Shown here: one piece after another, positions 41,211-52,789 of the stretch
Layout: each line of letters starts with the position of its first letter
How positions within the stretch are numbered: position 1 is the stretch's first letter
DNA from: Isoetes taiwanensis
Taxonomy: Eukaryota; Streptophyta; Lycopodiopsida; Isoetales; Isoetaceae
Direction: 5' to 3'
Length of the DNA: 64,000 nucleotides
Assembly (NCBI GenBank): GCA_021234155.1
Contig: JAJEKV010000086.1
Span: 3,399,461 to 3,463,460 of the forward strand
The notes under the pieces: generated by a model
What the model was told of the DNA's origin: nothing
The model's database searches: none
The model's input: only the letters and a program-made list of their open reading frames with translations
Made by a program: the position numbers and the translations under genes

Positions 41211-43821
41211 TGTAACGGTCCTAGGCCCTAAGACTGCAGCATTGGTACTGCACATAAAGCATATATCTAATAGATTGGGATATATGCATGGCATATATCC
41301 ACATAAGCAAATCCACATAAGCAAGGTATAAAAAGGAAAATTATAGAAGAGGGCTTTTGGTGGTACGTGAGGAATTTTTGCAAGAGAGGAGCTCCAAGGA
41401 ATTTGGGTTGCAGAGGAGTCGGAGGAGGCTATTTGGAGGCAAGAGGTTGCATAGACGGCATCAAATTCTTCTTCCTTTCCAGGTGGGGTTTGAATTCTAA
41501 TTTTTAGGATTCAATTGAGGCTTGCATAGAGGCTTGCATAGGCTGCTAAGAGTCAAATTGCATATGATAAGAGCTGTGATTGAGAGGTTTTCCATCAGAG
41601 TAAGCAAGCAGGAGGTGTTTCTGGATATGAGAAGTATTAGGATAAGGCTTAAAGGAGGCCTGAATTAATCCTAATTGGAAAACTATGGGCTGCACGAAGG
41701 GTTATATTCTGCAACAAAATCGCAACAAAATCGTCACATGTGGAACTGGATCTTCTTGAGACTCTTGGAAATGACCTGGAACACATCGATTTGGTTTGTT
41801 AAAGGGCCGAAATTGGAGAAGCAATAGTTGTTTGGCTGAAATTAGAGCTGGAAGTAGTTGTTGGATGGTGACAGTAGCACCCAAAAACAGCCCAGAATGA
41901 CTTAGAATTGCCATAGAATGATGTGAATCTCTTATGGGTCTATCAAGATAGGCTTTAGCAGCAATAACGAACCTGATTATGGAGGATTTGATCAAGATTG
42001 GGGGCTGCCGGATCTGTTTCAGAAGCCCAATCTATTGGTTGCTGCTGGATGTTTTTTTGATTGGAAACCACTTGGATCAGCGGATTTGGGGCTGGAACAG
42101 GCCGATTTCTCTGTGGGTCATTGATATAGAGAGAATCGATGCCCAAAATCATAGCCAAAAGAGGCTGAGTTTTCTCTTGGTTTCTCTTTGTTTCTCTGCT
42201 GTAACTTTTGTGGTCTTCTTTGTTTGTTAATTGTCTATATTTGAATATGCTAATTGTTGCTTGTAACGAGTTGTTATTTTTAGGATACATGGATATAAGA
42301 AAGGAAATATGGGAAGTATAAGATGATGGAATCAATCCACCAAGTAAGTCCTGGCAAGTTGCAGGTGATTGGGAGAACACAAGGGCTGGGAATATATGTA
42401 AGAAATCGTATTGCTTCAGAAAAACATGTAATAAAGAATAAGTGTAATTAAAGAGTAATAATTTGAGACCTCCTAAAAGTGGGATATTCTTGGCTCCTGG
42501 AGACTGGAGTAGCCTAGGGACTAGTTGGCAGAAGTTACAAGCAGTTGCGGTCATAAGACCCTGCCGATTTTAAAGCTGTATGCATGTAATTACGAGACTC
42601 CGCATTACTTGTTTCAATAAATTCATTAGCTAAGAAGTGGAACTTTAAATATTAAAACCTTGAAACCATATCTAAGGGAGCCTAAGTAAATAATATGGCG
42701 AAGTGAGTACTGCATCGACCTTACAGGGGTGGTTTGAGCACGCTACATCAACGTTTGAGTAGTCATTATGGTTTTCATCATCGATTTAGCTACATCGGCA
42801 TGGTTAGGTTGTATGGGCAACCTCGACAAGAGCTAAGAGTATGATCTAGGCACATTTATAGTAAATTCTCTAATGAACACACATGTTATGGTCTTTGAAT
42901 TGTTCCACTGTTGTTCTTGATATTATGTATGTACTTGGAACCTCCGGGGTCGGACTTCCAGGTTCGGTGGCCTGGGTAGCTCCAGCATTCTCATGTCATC
43001 TGTGTTCTTTGTATCTATGCTCTGTGACACCGGGCGTGGCCTCCTCACGGGCGTAGCTTCCCGGTGAGGTTATACGTCAACTCCTGTGACTCCATGGTAA
43101 GAGGTCCTCCAGCGCCGGGCGTGGGAAGGGAAGGGGTATCTTGCCTCGAGGTTTACCCCACCAACTCATGCCAACGGGGCTCGGAATGTGAGTGGCCGGG
43201 GCATTTCTCTCGCTAAGGGGCCTGCTTGTAGGTCGGCCGAGCTTCCCACCGTGTCCGGAGCTTGCTATGTTGTTTTGGTACTTTGACTTTATATTTTGCT
43301 CCTGATGCTTACGATTTTCTTTATTGTCATTGTCTAGCACTGCACCATAGAATCTTGTGTTTGAATTGTCTATGTTCTTGTTATCCAAGATGCCCGAGTG
43401 TTTCCATGCATGCAGCAGCAGCTATGGGATCCCCACTTAGTCACGAGGACTAACCCCAGTGAGTGCATGTGCAGTGAACCCGCAAGGTGGCGGCCAAGTT
43501 GATGGTGGCAATGTGGCCGGGAATCGTGCTTGAATTCTAGAGCTAGCAGTTTCTGTTGATTTGCTCAGTCTTGTTGTACATGGATATTGATAACACATTG
43601 TAAATATTTGAGCTATTGATTTGCTCAGTTAGAACTTGGAATATAAAAGCTTATGAATATGTTGAATGCCTGAACCAGGATTGCTTGTTGAGCCTAAACT
43701 GTGGATTTAATTTGCAAAGGAAGACTTAATTCTTCACCTAAATTCACCTGTGCATAAATCTAGTTGTAAGTCAGACAAGATCCCGAGTTGCCCGGAGGGT
43801 CAACTCGGCAGGCTCGTCACA
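41211..43821 (+). mobile_element. Solo LTR, 2.6 kb
   Basis: Begins TGTAACGGTCC and ends GGCTCGTCACA, flanked by an exact 5-bp duplication gtctg (41206-41210, 43822-43826). A TATAAAAAGG box lies at about 41330 and AATAAA near 42615. There is no internal coding region, so this is best read as a solo LTR left by recombination. Orientation is suggested by the TATA box. The element family is not identified. Confidence 0.75.
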
Positions 43822-43938
43822 GTCTGTGTGAACTTATAATCTCACGCTATCTCTTTAAGGAGGGGAGACTTCCTTCCAATGTATGATGTGTTGCCCTACA
43901 ACAAGAGTAGTCTTGATGCTAAGGACAACATCATTTTT

Positions 43939-45535
43939 AAGGTGGGGAGAATGTGACGTTCCACGTATTTATACGCCTTTTTAAGTATAAATACATGATA
44001 TGTCACTATGAATAATTAATGGCACATTAATTATTCATAAGCTAAGGTTAGCTATGTTAAGTGGAAACCTAACCCAAAACCCTAATTAGAATTTAGGGCT
44101 TAACCTAATATTAAAAGGGGCTAAAATATTAAACTAGTTAATATTAGCCAACCCAGAGTTGCCACCTAGCCCAAATCGATTGGGCAAGAGAGAGTTGCTA
44201 ATTTGGGACCCAAATTGGGGTTTTATACCCTTATTTGCCCCAAGTCGAATTGGGGGAGACTGGTGGAAGAGGAGCTGTTGTCCCACCCTGTTCCAGCCAT
44301 AAGGATGGAGAACCAGAGCGATAGTGGATCTAGCTATGATTCCGGTTAGTACATAGATAGCTTGGATTCCTAGATAGTCGTAGGACTAACTCTTGTATGC
44401 TCAGAAGGTAGCTAGGATTAATACTTATATGAATAGATGTATGGTTAATCTCTATTTTATGTTCTATTCGAAGCTATGGATGGATGGATGTATAAGGATA
44501 GTTTTCTTTCTGTTCCTCCCGTGTTGTATGGGTAAAAGGGGGTAGAGACCTAAAGGCCATCTAGAAGTAGAGATGCTCCTAGATAGAACCCTTAAAACCC
44601 AGTAAATGCGGCCTGTGCACAAGGGCCAACCTGGGCTGTGGATGCTATAATGTGGTTCAGCACTAGATAACGAGTATGAGGTTGAATCGGGGGTGGGGTC
44701 TTGCCTAGCGCAGCTACAGGACTCCTGTAGTGTGCTAGGCTTATAGCCGGTCACTGTGTGTGGGCCGGGTATGGGTCTGACACTCTCTGGGCCGGAGGGC
44801 GAGAGTCTATATGGACGTCCTGGGCTCGAACGGGCTGGTGAGCCAGCCTTTAGATTTAGGGGAGTAAGTCGGGTACGGATGCGGGGGCCGCTGATGCGGC
44901 ACGTGTTCTCTAGCACACCCAGGGATCCATCATGCTCGGGGAGGAGACGCCTCTCTGACCTGCCTCATCGGACAGGGGAGATGTAACCTGGAGTAATCCC
45001 GAAGGGTGATTCCTTGGGATTGCATCTCCGGAGGGCTACAAGCACGTCATAGCATGATTCAACCTATCTGCAAAGTGTGCACAGGAGGGGCGGATGGAGT
45101 GGACTACCCTAGCCATTGTCTTATGCCAGCCAACACCATGTTATACCTCTGTCTGCTGTTATCTTGAGGCCCTAACCGTTAGTCGACGCCATGGAGTCTG
45201 AGCCCGGGGTAGAGCCCTTAGTTATGGTGCATTTCCTTTGTTATGTTGGTATTCTATTGTTAGTTGTGTTGATAATGATGGGCCACCCTTCGTGGTGGTA
45301 TGTTATTTATTAGTATTGTTGCTAGGTGCTAACATGTATGTACGCTTCTGCTATATAGGATTCCCATAGAAGGCGTGGGACGAATGACACCTCCGTGTCC
45401 TTCACCAGGACACTTGGCCATCAGAAGTGGTCCAAGTCAGACGGAGGGCCTTTCCGTGGTGATGGATTCGCCATGGGAGGGGAATTTCCCATATTTATAC
45501 GATGGGAGCATCGTATGGATTCGGGGATCGTCACA
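43939..45535 (+). mobile_element. 3' LTR remnant related to the chromovirus at 13825
   Basis: A purine tract AAGGTGGGGAGAA (43939-43951) abuts an LTR that starts TGTGACGTTCCACG (43952) and ends GGGGATCGTCACA (45535), 1584 bp. Its ends, the preceding GATGCTAAGGACAACATCAT-like text, and inner blocks (GTCTGAGCCCGGGGTAG, ACCCTTCGTGGTGGTATGTT) match diverged text of the LTRs at 13825 and 27054. No second LTR or duplication is present, so the element is 5'-truncated. Only about 110 bp of its interior is visible between 43827 and 43938. Confidence 0.8.
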
Positions 45536-46193
45536 ATCTAGTGATCAAGATATTGGTTATGGGTAATCCCCACCCAGGCCCAAAACCCATTGACTATCAT
45601 CGGGTGAATAAAATAAAGAAAAATGGTTCAATAGTGGGAATCTCATGGTCATTGACTATGAGGCTATTCTATGAGCGCAGGAACATAACACATTGATGCA
45701 GACCATGACTCTTGCACGTTCTCGAACTAATACATGATCATTTTTTGTGATGTCTGGGTGTTTAGTTTAGTGGTAATACACTAGTTCTAGCAACTACAGG
45801 TTTGGAGTTCGAGACCGCCTAGAATCGCACTCTCAATTGTTGGGCATCAAATCCCACAGATGTAATAGGGCCCAACCGAGCAATGTAGTGATGTGGGGTG
45901 TGGCACATGTCCAGTTGGATGCCAACTGAGCAATGTAGTGCTGTGGCATCTATCTTAACCGTGTAAACAAAAAAACCGATGTCTGCAACACCTTAATTGG
46001 TTTTTAGCTAACACCAAGACAGATAAGAAGCATTGGAGGGTACTAGTGGGCCCAACCTTCACATGTTTGAAACATAAGAGGTGTCTGCGACGCAAATTTC
46101 TTGTAAAATAGACTCTCCATACCCTTAAAATAAGAGCTACAATTAAATATTTCATAGGTCCTTCCTTTTCGTCCTGATCATCATAAATCATTA
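45536..46193 (+). other. Intergenic, with a tRNA-derived SINE-like segment
   Basis: At about 45755-45960 GTTTAGTGGTAATACACTAG (A-box-like) is followed by GGAGTTCGAGACCGCC (B-box-like) and a non-tRNA body, as in plant SINEs. No poly(A) tail or target duplication was identified. Nothing else is recognised. Confidence 0.45.
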
Positions 46194-46910
46194 TCAAGCG
46201 AAAGTCCTTCTTTGTGAAATCATGCGATTTATATAGTTCGCTATGACTATTTTTCTTACTAGAGTATGGAGTAAATAAGCAGGCTCACCTTTGTGCACCC
46301 TAGTGACAGCATCCACAAGGTTCTGTGCTTCTTCATCCAGACCAAGTCCCAGGAGCAAAGCTTGAGCAATCGAACTAGCGTATTTCCAGCAGTTTTCCAA
46401 AATGAGATTGTAATCCTTCTCAAATGAGACTAACACATGAAGGAACTTATCCAGGATGACGCCTTTGTTTATTTCTACTTGGCATACTGGGGACTCTGTA
46501 GGAAGCTGTTCCATCGATATACAACGAATACAAATACCAGGGCCAGTGGCCTCTGCCCTGGACTCATTGCCTGGAGAACCTTCATAACCCCCCATCTTCT
46601 CGGCTACAATATACAGGGAACAAGCTGTATTATCTTTCCTTAATTCCATAACGAGGAAGTCATGCTTCACATCTAATACATTTGGTATTCTTTGATCAAA
46701 GTTCACAGCTCTTTGATGGTACTTCAAATTGAGGAATTGGTACTCATCATCTCCACATTGGCCTCGAAGTAGCTCTAAGTCGGTGCTAATCGAGGCGTTA
46801 CCCGGTTTCCAAGAATAGCTTACTGATGCACAAGATGACAAAGAAGAACAATAAACTGCAGTAGCAGCAGCAGACGCTACCAAAGCTTTTGCCAAAACTC
46901 TGTCTGCCAT
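46194..46910 (-). CDS. Putative LRAT/NlpC-like fold protein, copy A
   Basis: 238 residues from the ATG at 46910. An N-terminal hydrophobic stretch (VLAKALVASAAATAVYCSS) may be a transit or signal segment. The core has DEYQFLNLKYHQRAV, VLDVKHDFLVMELRK and LYIVAEKMGGYEG, then NLILENCWKYASSIAQALL near the C-terminal third. His in VKHDF and Cys in NCWKYA are shared with the gene at 49095 and recall the His ... Asn-Cys pair of LRAT/NlpC-type papain-fold enzymes. That would suggest acyl transfer or thiol hydrolysis, but the family match is by motif only. Transcribed away from its paralogue, 2.2 kb apart. Confidence 0.6.
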   Translation of the reverse strand: MADRVLAKALVASAAATAVYCSSLSSCASVSYSWKPGNASISTDLELLRGQCGDDEYQFLNLKYHQRAVNFDQRIPNVLDVKHDFLVMELRKDNTACSLYIVAEKMGGYEGSPGNESRAEATGPGICIRCISMEQLPTESPVCQVEINKGVILDKFLHVLVSFEKDYNLILENCWKYASSIAQALLLGLGLDEEAQNLVDAVTRVHKGEPAYLLHTLVRKIVIANYINRMISQRRTFA

Positions 46911-46929
46911 TGCATGAGAAACTCCCAAG

Positions 46930-48230
46930 ATTGCAATAATTGAATTAAATCAAACCAATTTTTAGGGTACACGCAAGAAGGCAATTTCGGGGAAGGTTTG
47001 AGGCGTGATGTAGACATGTTAAATATTTTATTAGTCTACCAAAGTTGGAGGGTAAGGTTGGTGGGGCCCAAGATTGCAATAATTGAATTGAATGATTTTT
47101 ATGGTACACGCAAAGAGGACGATGACTTTATCTACGCCCTATTTGCGATGACTTTATCTATGCCCAATTTGGGTTATCCACCAAGAAAGAGAAACTGAGG
47201 GCAATTTCAAGGAAGGCCTTCAAGGAAGGCTTGAGGCGTCATATAGACGTCTTAAATATTTTATTAGTGTACAAGGTTGGAGAGTGAGGTTGCTGGGGCC
47301 AGATTGCAATAATTGAATTATGTTTGGCCTGCTCTTGGATTTTACCTTATGACGACATTTTGCGCTCTTCCTTGATCGTTGAAGCTGAAACATTCAAGAA
47401 ATTCCTCGGCCCTGATGTTAGAAAACAGGTGACCATCAAGAGGTCTATTGCTGGATATAAAATGGGCTGAAATCATAAGAAATATCGCCATCTGTTCCTT
47501 TATGGTACACACAAAGAGGAGGGCAATTTCGAGGAAGGCTTGAGGCATGATGTGATGTGGAACGGAAAGGGGGAGGGCATTCTTGCTAGCCCCCTGAATT
47601 GCAGAGGCACGACCAGATTCTGCAGGTCAAGGGGCTGGCAAGAACGCTTGACCCCTTCCCGTTCCACTACGTGAAGGTAAGTTTTACATTATTCTATAGG
47701 TTTTTTGGCAGCCTATTTGCCATTCTCGATTAGAATGATCTTGGATTTTGAAAGAATAGAGACCCACTTACCTTGATGTAGACATGAGTAGCTAGTCATC
47801 TTACATATTTTGTAAGTCTATGGTTGGTGGGGCCAAGATTGCAATAATTGAATTGAATGGAATTGAATTAATTATGGTACATGCAAAGAGGAAGGCAATT
47901 TCGAAGATGAGTAGGGTAGCCGTCTTAAATATTTTAGTAGTCTACCAAGGTTGGAGGGTACGGTTGGTGAGACTTGGACTCGCACCACACAATACATACC
48001 ACACGATAAAGTCAATGGGTTTTGAATCTTGTTGGGTTCACCCTAACACAAGGCCTTAGCATTTATTAGTCTACCAAGGTTGGAGGGTCAGGTTGGTGAG
48101 ACTTTGGGCTTGCACCACACATACCACACGATAAAGTCAATGAGTTTTGAATCTTGTTGGGGTCACCCTAATGTAATGTAAGGCCTTACCACTAAGCCAC
48201 TATCGTGATGGACAAATCTATTTTCCAACT
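46930..48230. repeat. Cluster of local repeats and SINE pieces
   Basis: A ~110-bp segment with GGCAATTTC, AGGCTTGAGGCGTGATGTAG, TTAAATATTTTATTAGTCTA and GGTTGGTGGGGCC recurs at about 46980, 47200, 47515, 47800 and 47890, partly intact, with AAGATTGCAATAATTGAATT beside it. Minus-strand SINE-like pieces with GTGGCTTAGTGGTAAGGCC (A box) and ACAAGATTCAAAACTC (B box) lie at about 48100-48215, with a truncated copy at 47980-48060. Confidence 0.65.
47552..47780. repeat. Double foldback element, copy A
   Basis: Two inverted repeats in series. The first has arms at about 47558-47593 and 47631-47666 (TGGAACGGAAAGGGGGAGGG and its imperfect complement). The second has arms ACGTGAAGGTAAG and CTTACCTTGATGT around an ~80-bp loop. 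The inverted homologue is at 48490-48700. Confidence 0.8.
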
Positions 48231-48489
48231 CGTTCTCATGGTTCGAAAGTAAATGTCTACCCATTTCTAAATTTTTCAGCCATCCAGAGCAACTCCGGCA
48301 ATAAAATAAAATATTTTTGGCAAAATAATACGACGGTATTTTTGGCAATATTTTTACCGGTTGGACATATTACTATTTTTTAGCCTAGACTTTTTCTCGA
48401 TACGAGAAAGGCTCTTAATCAACTTGCCCTGTTGTGAGGCGTGGAGGCCCAGCTGACAATAGGGAAAGTTGTCTAAGAGGCCTTTGCTC

Positions 48490-48700
48490 TAACGTCAAGG
48501 TAAGTGGGTCTGCCTTCCTGCAGTTTCTTGATTCATTCTTCTCAAGAATGGCAAATGGCTTGAGCAAACCTGTAGAATCCGGTTTTCAGCTTACCTTGAC
48601 GTCGTAGAACGGAATGGGGGAAGGCATTCTTGCTTCCCCCTCCGGATTCTGCAGGTCAGGGGGAAGCAAGAATGCCTTCCCCCATTCCGTTCTACATCAC
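48490..48700. repeat. Double foldback element, copy B, with a perfect 37-bp hairpin
   Basis: Inverted relative to copy A. Arms ACGTCAAGGTAAG (48492) and CTTACCTTGACGT (48591) are followed by a perfect 37-bp inverted repeat, 48605-48641 with 48658-48694 and a 16-base loop. Such a foldback could be a MITE, or if transcribed give a long double-stranded RNA. Confidence 0.9.
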
Positions 48701-49094
48701 GTAAAGCACAGTTGAACCAATCAGGTCCACATCGGCCTGTATGTAGCTATTATTGACAGAAAGACAAAAAAAAAGGTATCTATTATTAACAGAAAGACAA
48801 AAAAAAAAGAGTGGTGAGTAAAAAGCACGTAAAAATAAGGGGAAGCATGAGTAAAAGTTTTTACAACGGTTTTTTTTCTTGAAAATTGACACGTGTCGCC
48901 TTACCATTGGAAGGGATTGTTTTCTGTTAAGTTTTTGGAAACGGTCTATGCTGCATTCTTACTACTTTTTAGTCCAATGTTTATCGTAGAATATCTACTA
49001 CCTTTTCTGAGGCTGGAATGTAACTACTTCTTCTACTAGAGTCTACTACTTATTTGGAAACTGTCTAGTGCTTCATTCTCAATCGACCGTCTCT

Positions 49095-49919
49095 ATGGGC
49101 CGCAAATCCAATGTTTCTCGTAGGATACCCACTAGTTCTTCTGGTTCTAGAATATCTGCTGGATCTTCTTCTGGTTCTAAATGCAAAGCCGGCGCCAACG
49201 AATCAGATGAGTTAAGGCGCCTTTTAAGTCAGATTGGAATGTGTGAGTACAAACTTGTCACTTTGATGTACAATCAAAGCCCCGTAGAAAATAGGCTGAT
49301 GAATGTGAAGCATGACTTCCTTGTCTTTGAGCTAAAGAGGAAAACGGCTACAGAACCTTTGTTCATTTCTGCCGAGAAGATTAAAGGAGAAAAGACGGGC
49401 ATTTTTCTTGATACGACAACGCTTGATCCTTCCTATACGCTAGTATACGAAGCACAAGTAAATGAATCGATTATCCTTAATGACTTGATTGGTTGGTTAA
49501 AATCTTTCAACCCTTTTTACGATATCATTTTTAATAACTGTTGGCAGTATGCGAGTTCTGCTGCGGAATTTGTGTTGAGAAGATTTAATTTGGATAACGA
49601 AGCAGACAATCTACTGATCGCCGTTGGCAGAGCACATCTAAGGGAATTTCCATTTCATGTCCGTACAACAATCCAAATTGTTATTTGTAGATATTTCCAA
49701 AATTTCCTCTCGGCGGTTATGTCCTCTCTTCTCGATTATTCCTCTTCACCCCTCTTCATCGTTTCACCAAAATTGTTTATCTTGACCATTCTTGTTGTTT
49801 ATGTCATCAAGCTATTGACGAGCCAACGTTGCAGACGCAGCCTATTATCTCTAACGAGACTATTCAGTCGGATTTCCATCTGGCCGAGATTCAACCCTAT
49901 ATCAATTTCTCTTATTTGA
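49095..49919 (+). CDS. Putative LRAT/NlpC-like fold protein, copy B, with C-terminal membrane segment
   Basis: 274 residues from the first ATG at 49095. A Ser-rich basic N terminus (SSSGSRISAGSSSGSK) is followed by ELRRLLSQIGMCEYKLVTLMYNQSPV and LMNVKHDFLVFELKRK, the same His motif as copy A. Then come LFISAEKIKGEK, IIFNNCWQYASSAAEFVL with the Asn-Cys motif, and DNEADNLLIAVGRAHL. A hydrophobic helix (LFILTILVVYVIKLL) and an Arg-rich tail follow, suggesting membrane anchoring absent from copy A. Intronless. The conserved His/Cys spacing in both paralogues supports a real protein family; the enzymatic role is inferred. Confidence 0.65.
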   Translation: MGRKSNVSRRIPTSSSGSRISAGSSSGSKCKAGANESDELRRLLSQIGMCEYKLVTLMYNQSPVENRLMNVKHDFLVFELKRKTATEPLFISAEKIKGEKTGIFLDTTTLDPSYTLVYEAQVNESIILNDLIGWLKSFNPFYDIIFNNCWQYASSAAEFVLRRFNLDNEADNLLIAVGRAHLREFPFHVRTTIQIVICRYFQNFLSAVMSSLLDYSSSPLFIVSPKLFILTILVVYVIKLLTSQRCRRSLLSLTRLFSRISIWPRFNPISISLI

Positions 49920-50912
49920 AGTTCATGATTTCTGTTAATTTCATCGGACACAACAAAAGATATATTTGATTTACGTTAGTGTTTGTTAGCCGATGCCTTG
50001 ATTCAAAGGCTTGCCTTTATGTGAAGGCTCCTAAAGGTCCTTAACACCTTGCTCCTTGGGTTTTTATGGCTAAAACAGTCATAATGCCCTAGGGCGTTAT
50101 CACAAAGGCTCATAACACCCTCGGCTAGGGCGTTATCACAAAGGCTCATAACACCCTCGGAGCAGAGTGTTAAGGAAGATAACGCCCTGGCCCTCGGGCG
50201 TTAATGGGAATAAAATTCTCGGGCAATATGGCCATGGCCAAAATGGCTCCGGCATGCTTTTGCGCCCTGGCCATATTGCCCCATTGAATTTTATGTCCAT
50301 AACCCTCGACCGACGGTATGCTATCTACCCCTTCACCCTGCACTTTCATGTATTGTTCAATAAATTCAATAAACGTGTCTTGTAAAAAAATGTGATCTCT
50401 AAATGAATTGAATACAGATATTTCAAGTCGAAATAATGCAGACAATGAACGGTGAAGAGAACAATGCTTGGAACTCGGTAATCTATTCATTACATTCAAT
50501 CCTTTAAATACACATAAGATGCTTGAATCAAGCCCAAAATATCATGAGTTCATGGTGCCACAATCTTCTCCTTGCCGAGCTCTCCATAACTTTAACAACC
50601 TGGACCTCAAGTTTTAAGTTTTAAGGCTAAGATCAAATCTTAACCGTTGGTTGCAAGAGTGTTACCCACCAGTTAGTTTGTTATGCCAAATGGCTATAAA
50701 CACCTAGCCTCCTGTTATGTCTCTAACTTAACAAAACTTCTTAACTACTAGTGTGAAGCACAAGCTTATTATAAAGGTTAGATTAAGTTGATTTCATGAG
50801 CTTAACTTAAGTGGTCCATAATTGGTATAGTGCGAATGCATACCTTCACAATCCTTTAAGTTAGTCTTAACTTAATGACTTTAATGGGAAATCGCAACCT
50901 ACTTTCCCTTAA
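49920..50912. other. Intergenic with tandem and foldback repeats
   Basis: No gene. About 50094-50160 a ~43-bp unit (GGGCGTTATCACAAAGGCTC) is duplicated. At 50208-50295 a foldback pairs ATAAAATTC...GGGCAATATGGCCA with its complement near CCATATTGCCCC and GAATTTTAT. The remainder holds nothing recognised. Confidence 0.6.
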
Positions 50913-51177
50913 AACAGAGTTGCAATAGAAACGGGAGAATTTCATTGAAACGGGAGCAAAAGGAATATTCCTCGAAGATTCCTTTTTTTTCCTTAAAAAG
51001 AGCTAAAATGGGGTAAAAATCTTATTTTTATCATAAAATTGCATATTGACCCCCCAAAATCACTCATTTTTTTGTCCAAAGAGAAAATTGATTATGTCAG
51101 AGTGACACTTTTCCTAACAGTTAGAATTTACCTGAAGTGTGTTTTTAGAGAAAACCACTAATTTAAGTGTACGTCCT

Positions 51178-51735
51178 ACACAACATTTTGTTAGCTTGGA
51201 GTGTATTCCAGAAAACGTACTTTTAGGTTACAATGAGTCATTTTTTAATGATATAATATTTTAAAGTACTAAAATTGTATTCCGGAATACACTTTTGCTA
51301 TTTGAGGATAACAGAAGTGTATTCCGGAATACACTTTTGCTGTTCTTGAAAGTCAAAGTGTATTCCAGAATACACTTTTGGTTTTGCTCGAAATCCGAAG
51401 TGTATTCCGGAATACATTTTTGCTGCACAAGTTTTTGTGACTCAACAGTGATCTTGCAATTTTCCGCGTTTTTCGGATTTTCAATGACATTGCAATTTTT
51501 TTTGTTTCAATTGCCTTTCAAGCAATTACCTAGACACTTTTCATGCAATTAGACCTTTGGATCCTAATTTTCAATATGACCTTGGGATTTTTTTGTTTGT
51601 TTTGTGGGGATACAGATAAAAGGATTTGTTTTTTTTGTTTTGTGGGGACCAGGGATACAGGATATTGGTTCCAAAAAATAACTGGAATCTTATTCTGGAA
51701 TACACTTTGTATTCCAGTTTGTATTCCAGAATAGA
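51178..51735. repeat. Palindromic 18-bp repeat array, left
   Basis: GTGTATTCCGGAATACAC and variants (CCAGAA, CCGGAA centres), usually flanked by AAA and TTT, occur at about 51265, 51308, 51357, 51398 and in part at 51180 and 51690-51735. The same family lies at 54290-54440. Confidence 0.9.
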
Positions 51736-52789
51736 TTTTGGTTTTCAGTTTTGGTTTGCATCCTTGTTTTTCTTGGCGATTTCTTTCAGTGGAGTGGACT
51801 GAGCGCCTACAATTTTAGTGTGGCGCTGGGTTGTATATAGATTTTGGCTACCGGACAAAGTATCGCTGGCCAAATTTTCCAACAAATCGGCTTTAGTGTG
51901 GCGCTGGCTTGTATTTAGATTTTGGCTACAGTACAAACTATCGCTGGCCAAATCGCTGGTCAACAAATCGGACTATGTTGGGCGATTGTGGTGGGCGAAA
52001 GAAGGCACAGAGCAGACAAGCAGAAGCTTTTAGGTAAGCTTTTCCTTTTGTATTTTTTTCATAAGAAGGCTCTGCGGCTAAGCAGGCCAGACGTTTACAA
52101 GTCAACCCTAAATTGCATCTAGCTTCTGGATTGGAAATCACGTTTGTAACAGATAAAATCCATCACAAATCTTCTCGATATGGAAAAAACGTCTTCTGGT
52201 CTTTATTTTGAATCTCTTCCAAGACGGCTCCCCATCTCTGAGATGATTCCTTCCATAATTCCGAAAGGATCGCCGGATGTTTTCGATCAGATCTGCCCAG
52301 GCTCTTGATAAAAAAGCCCCTGTTTCTTGCATTATTTTTGACGCCTTCCTTTCTGTCTGGCCTTCATGATGTGCAGAGAAATTTGGGCATATTCTGACAT
52401 CTAGTGCTACTAATGTTGTTCTGACATCTAGTGCTACCAATGCTTGCTTCAATTGGCAGATGCCGGAGCTTATCAACAGGGCAAGTTGCCTGTAGGTATG
52501 TTTATTTATCCAAAGATCAGTCGTTTATGATATTGGGTCTTAAGTTTTTCTCTGTTTGTGCTGCTAGCTTAAATTATCACTTGGAATGCTTGCAGAATGT
52601 AATGAGGATATTTTTTCTGGAATTCCTAGAGTTCCGAACAAAGAGGGCAGAAAAGTCCCCCTTTTTTACCACAAGAAATATGCCAGCATAGATCCGGGAA
52701 GCAAGAGGCCATCCTTGTTTTGTGATTGTCAATTTTGTCATTACTTTAGATAGGCTAAACAGCCTTTTGAAACATTGCAATCAGCAAAT
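51736..52789. other. Interior of the TTAA element, no certain gene
   Basis: A ~90-bp direct repeat (GTGTGGCGCTGG, ATTTTGGCTAC, ATCGCTGGCCAAAT) occurs at about 51818 and 51895. Just before the TRAPPC12 part, 52596-52710 reads GIPRVPNKEGRKVPLFYHKK in one frame after a TGCTTGCAG acceptor-like site and could be another captured exon. Confidence in that is low. Confidence 0.4.

Noticed and set aside
45755-45830. A tRNA gene
   Set aside because: Only A- and B-box-like sequences are present, without a foldable cloverleaf; this fits a SINE head.
50170-50499. ORFs over the 50208-50295 foldback
   Set aside because: They arise from both arms of an inverted repeat and have no similarity to proteins.
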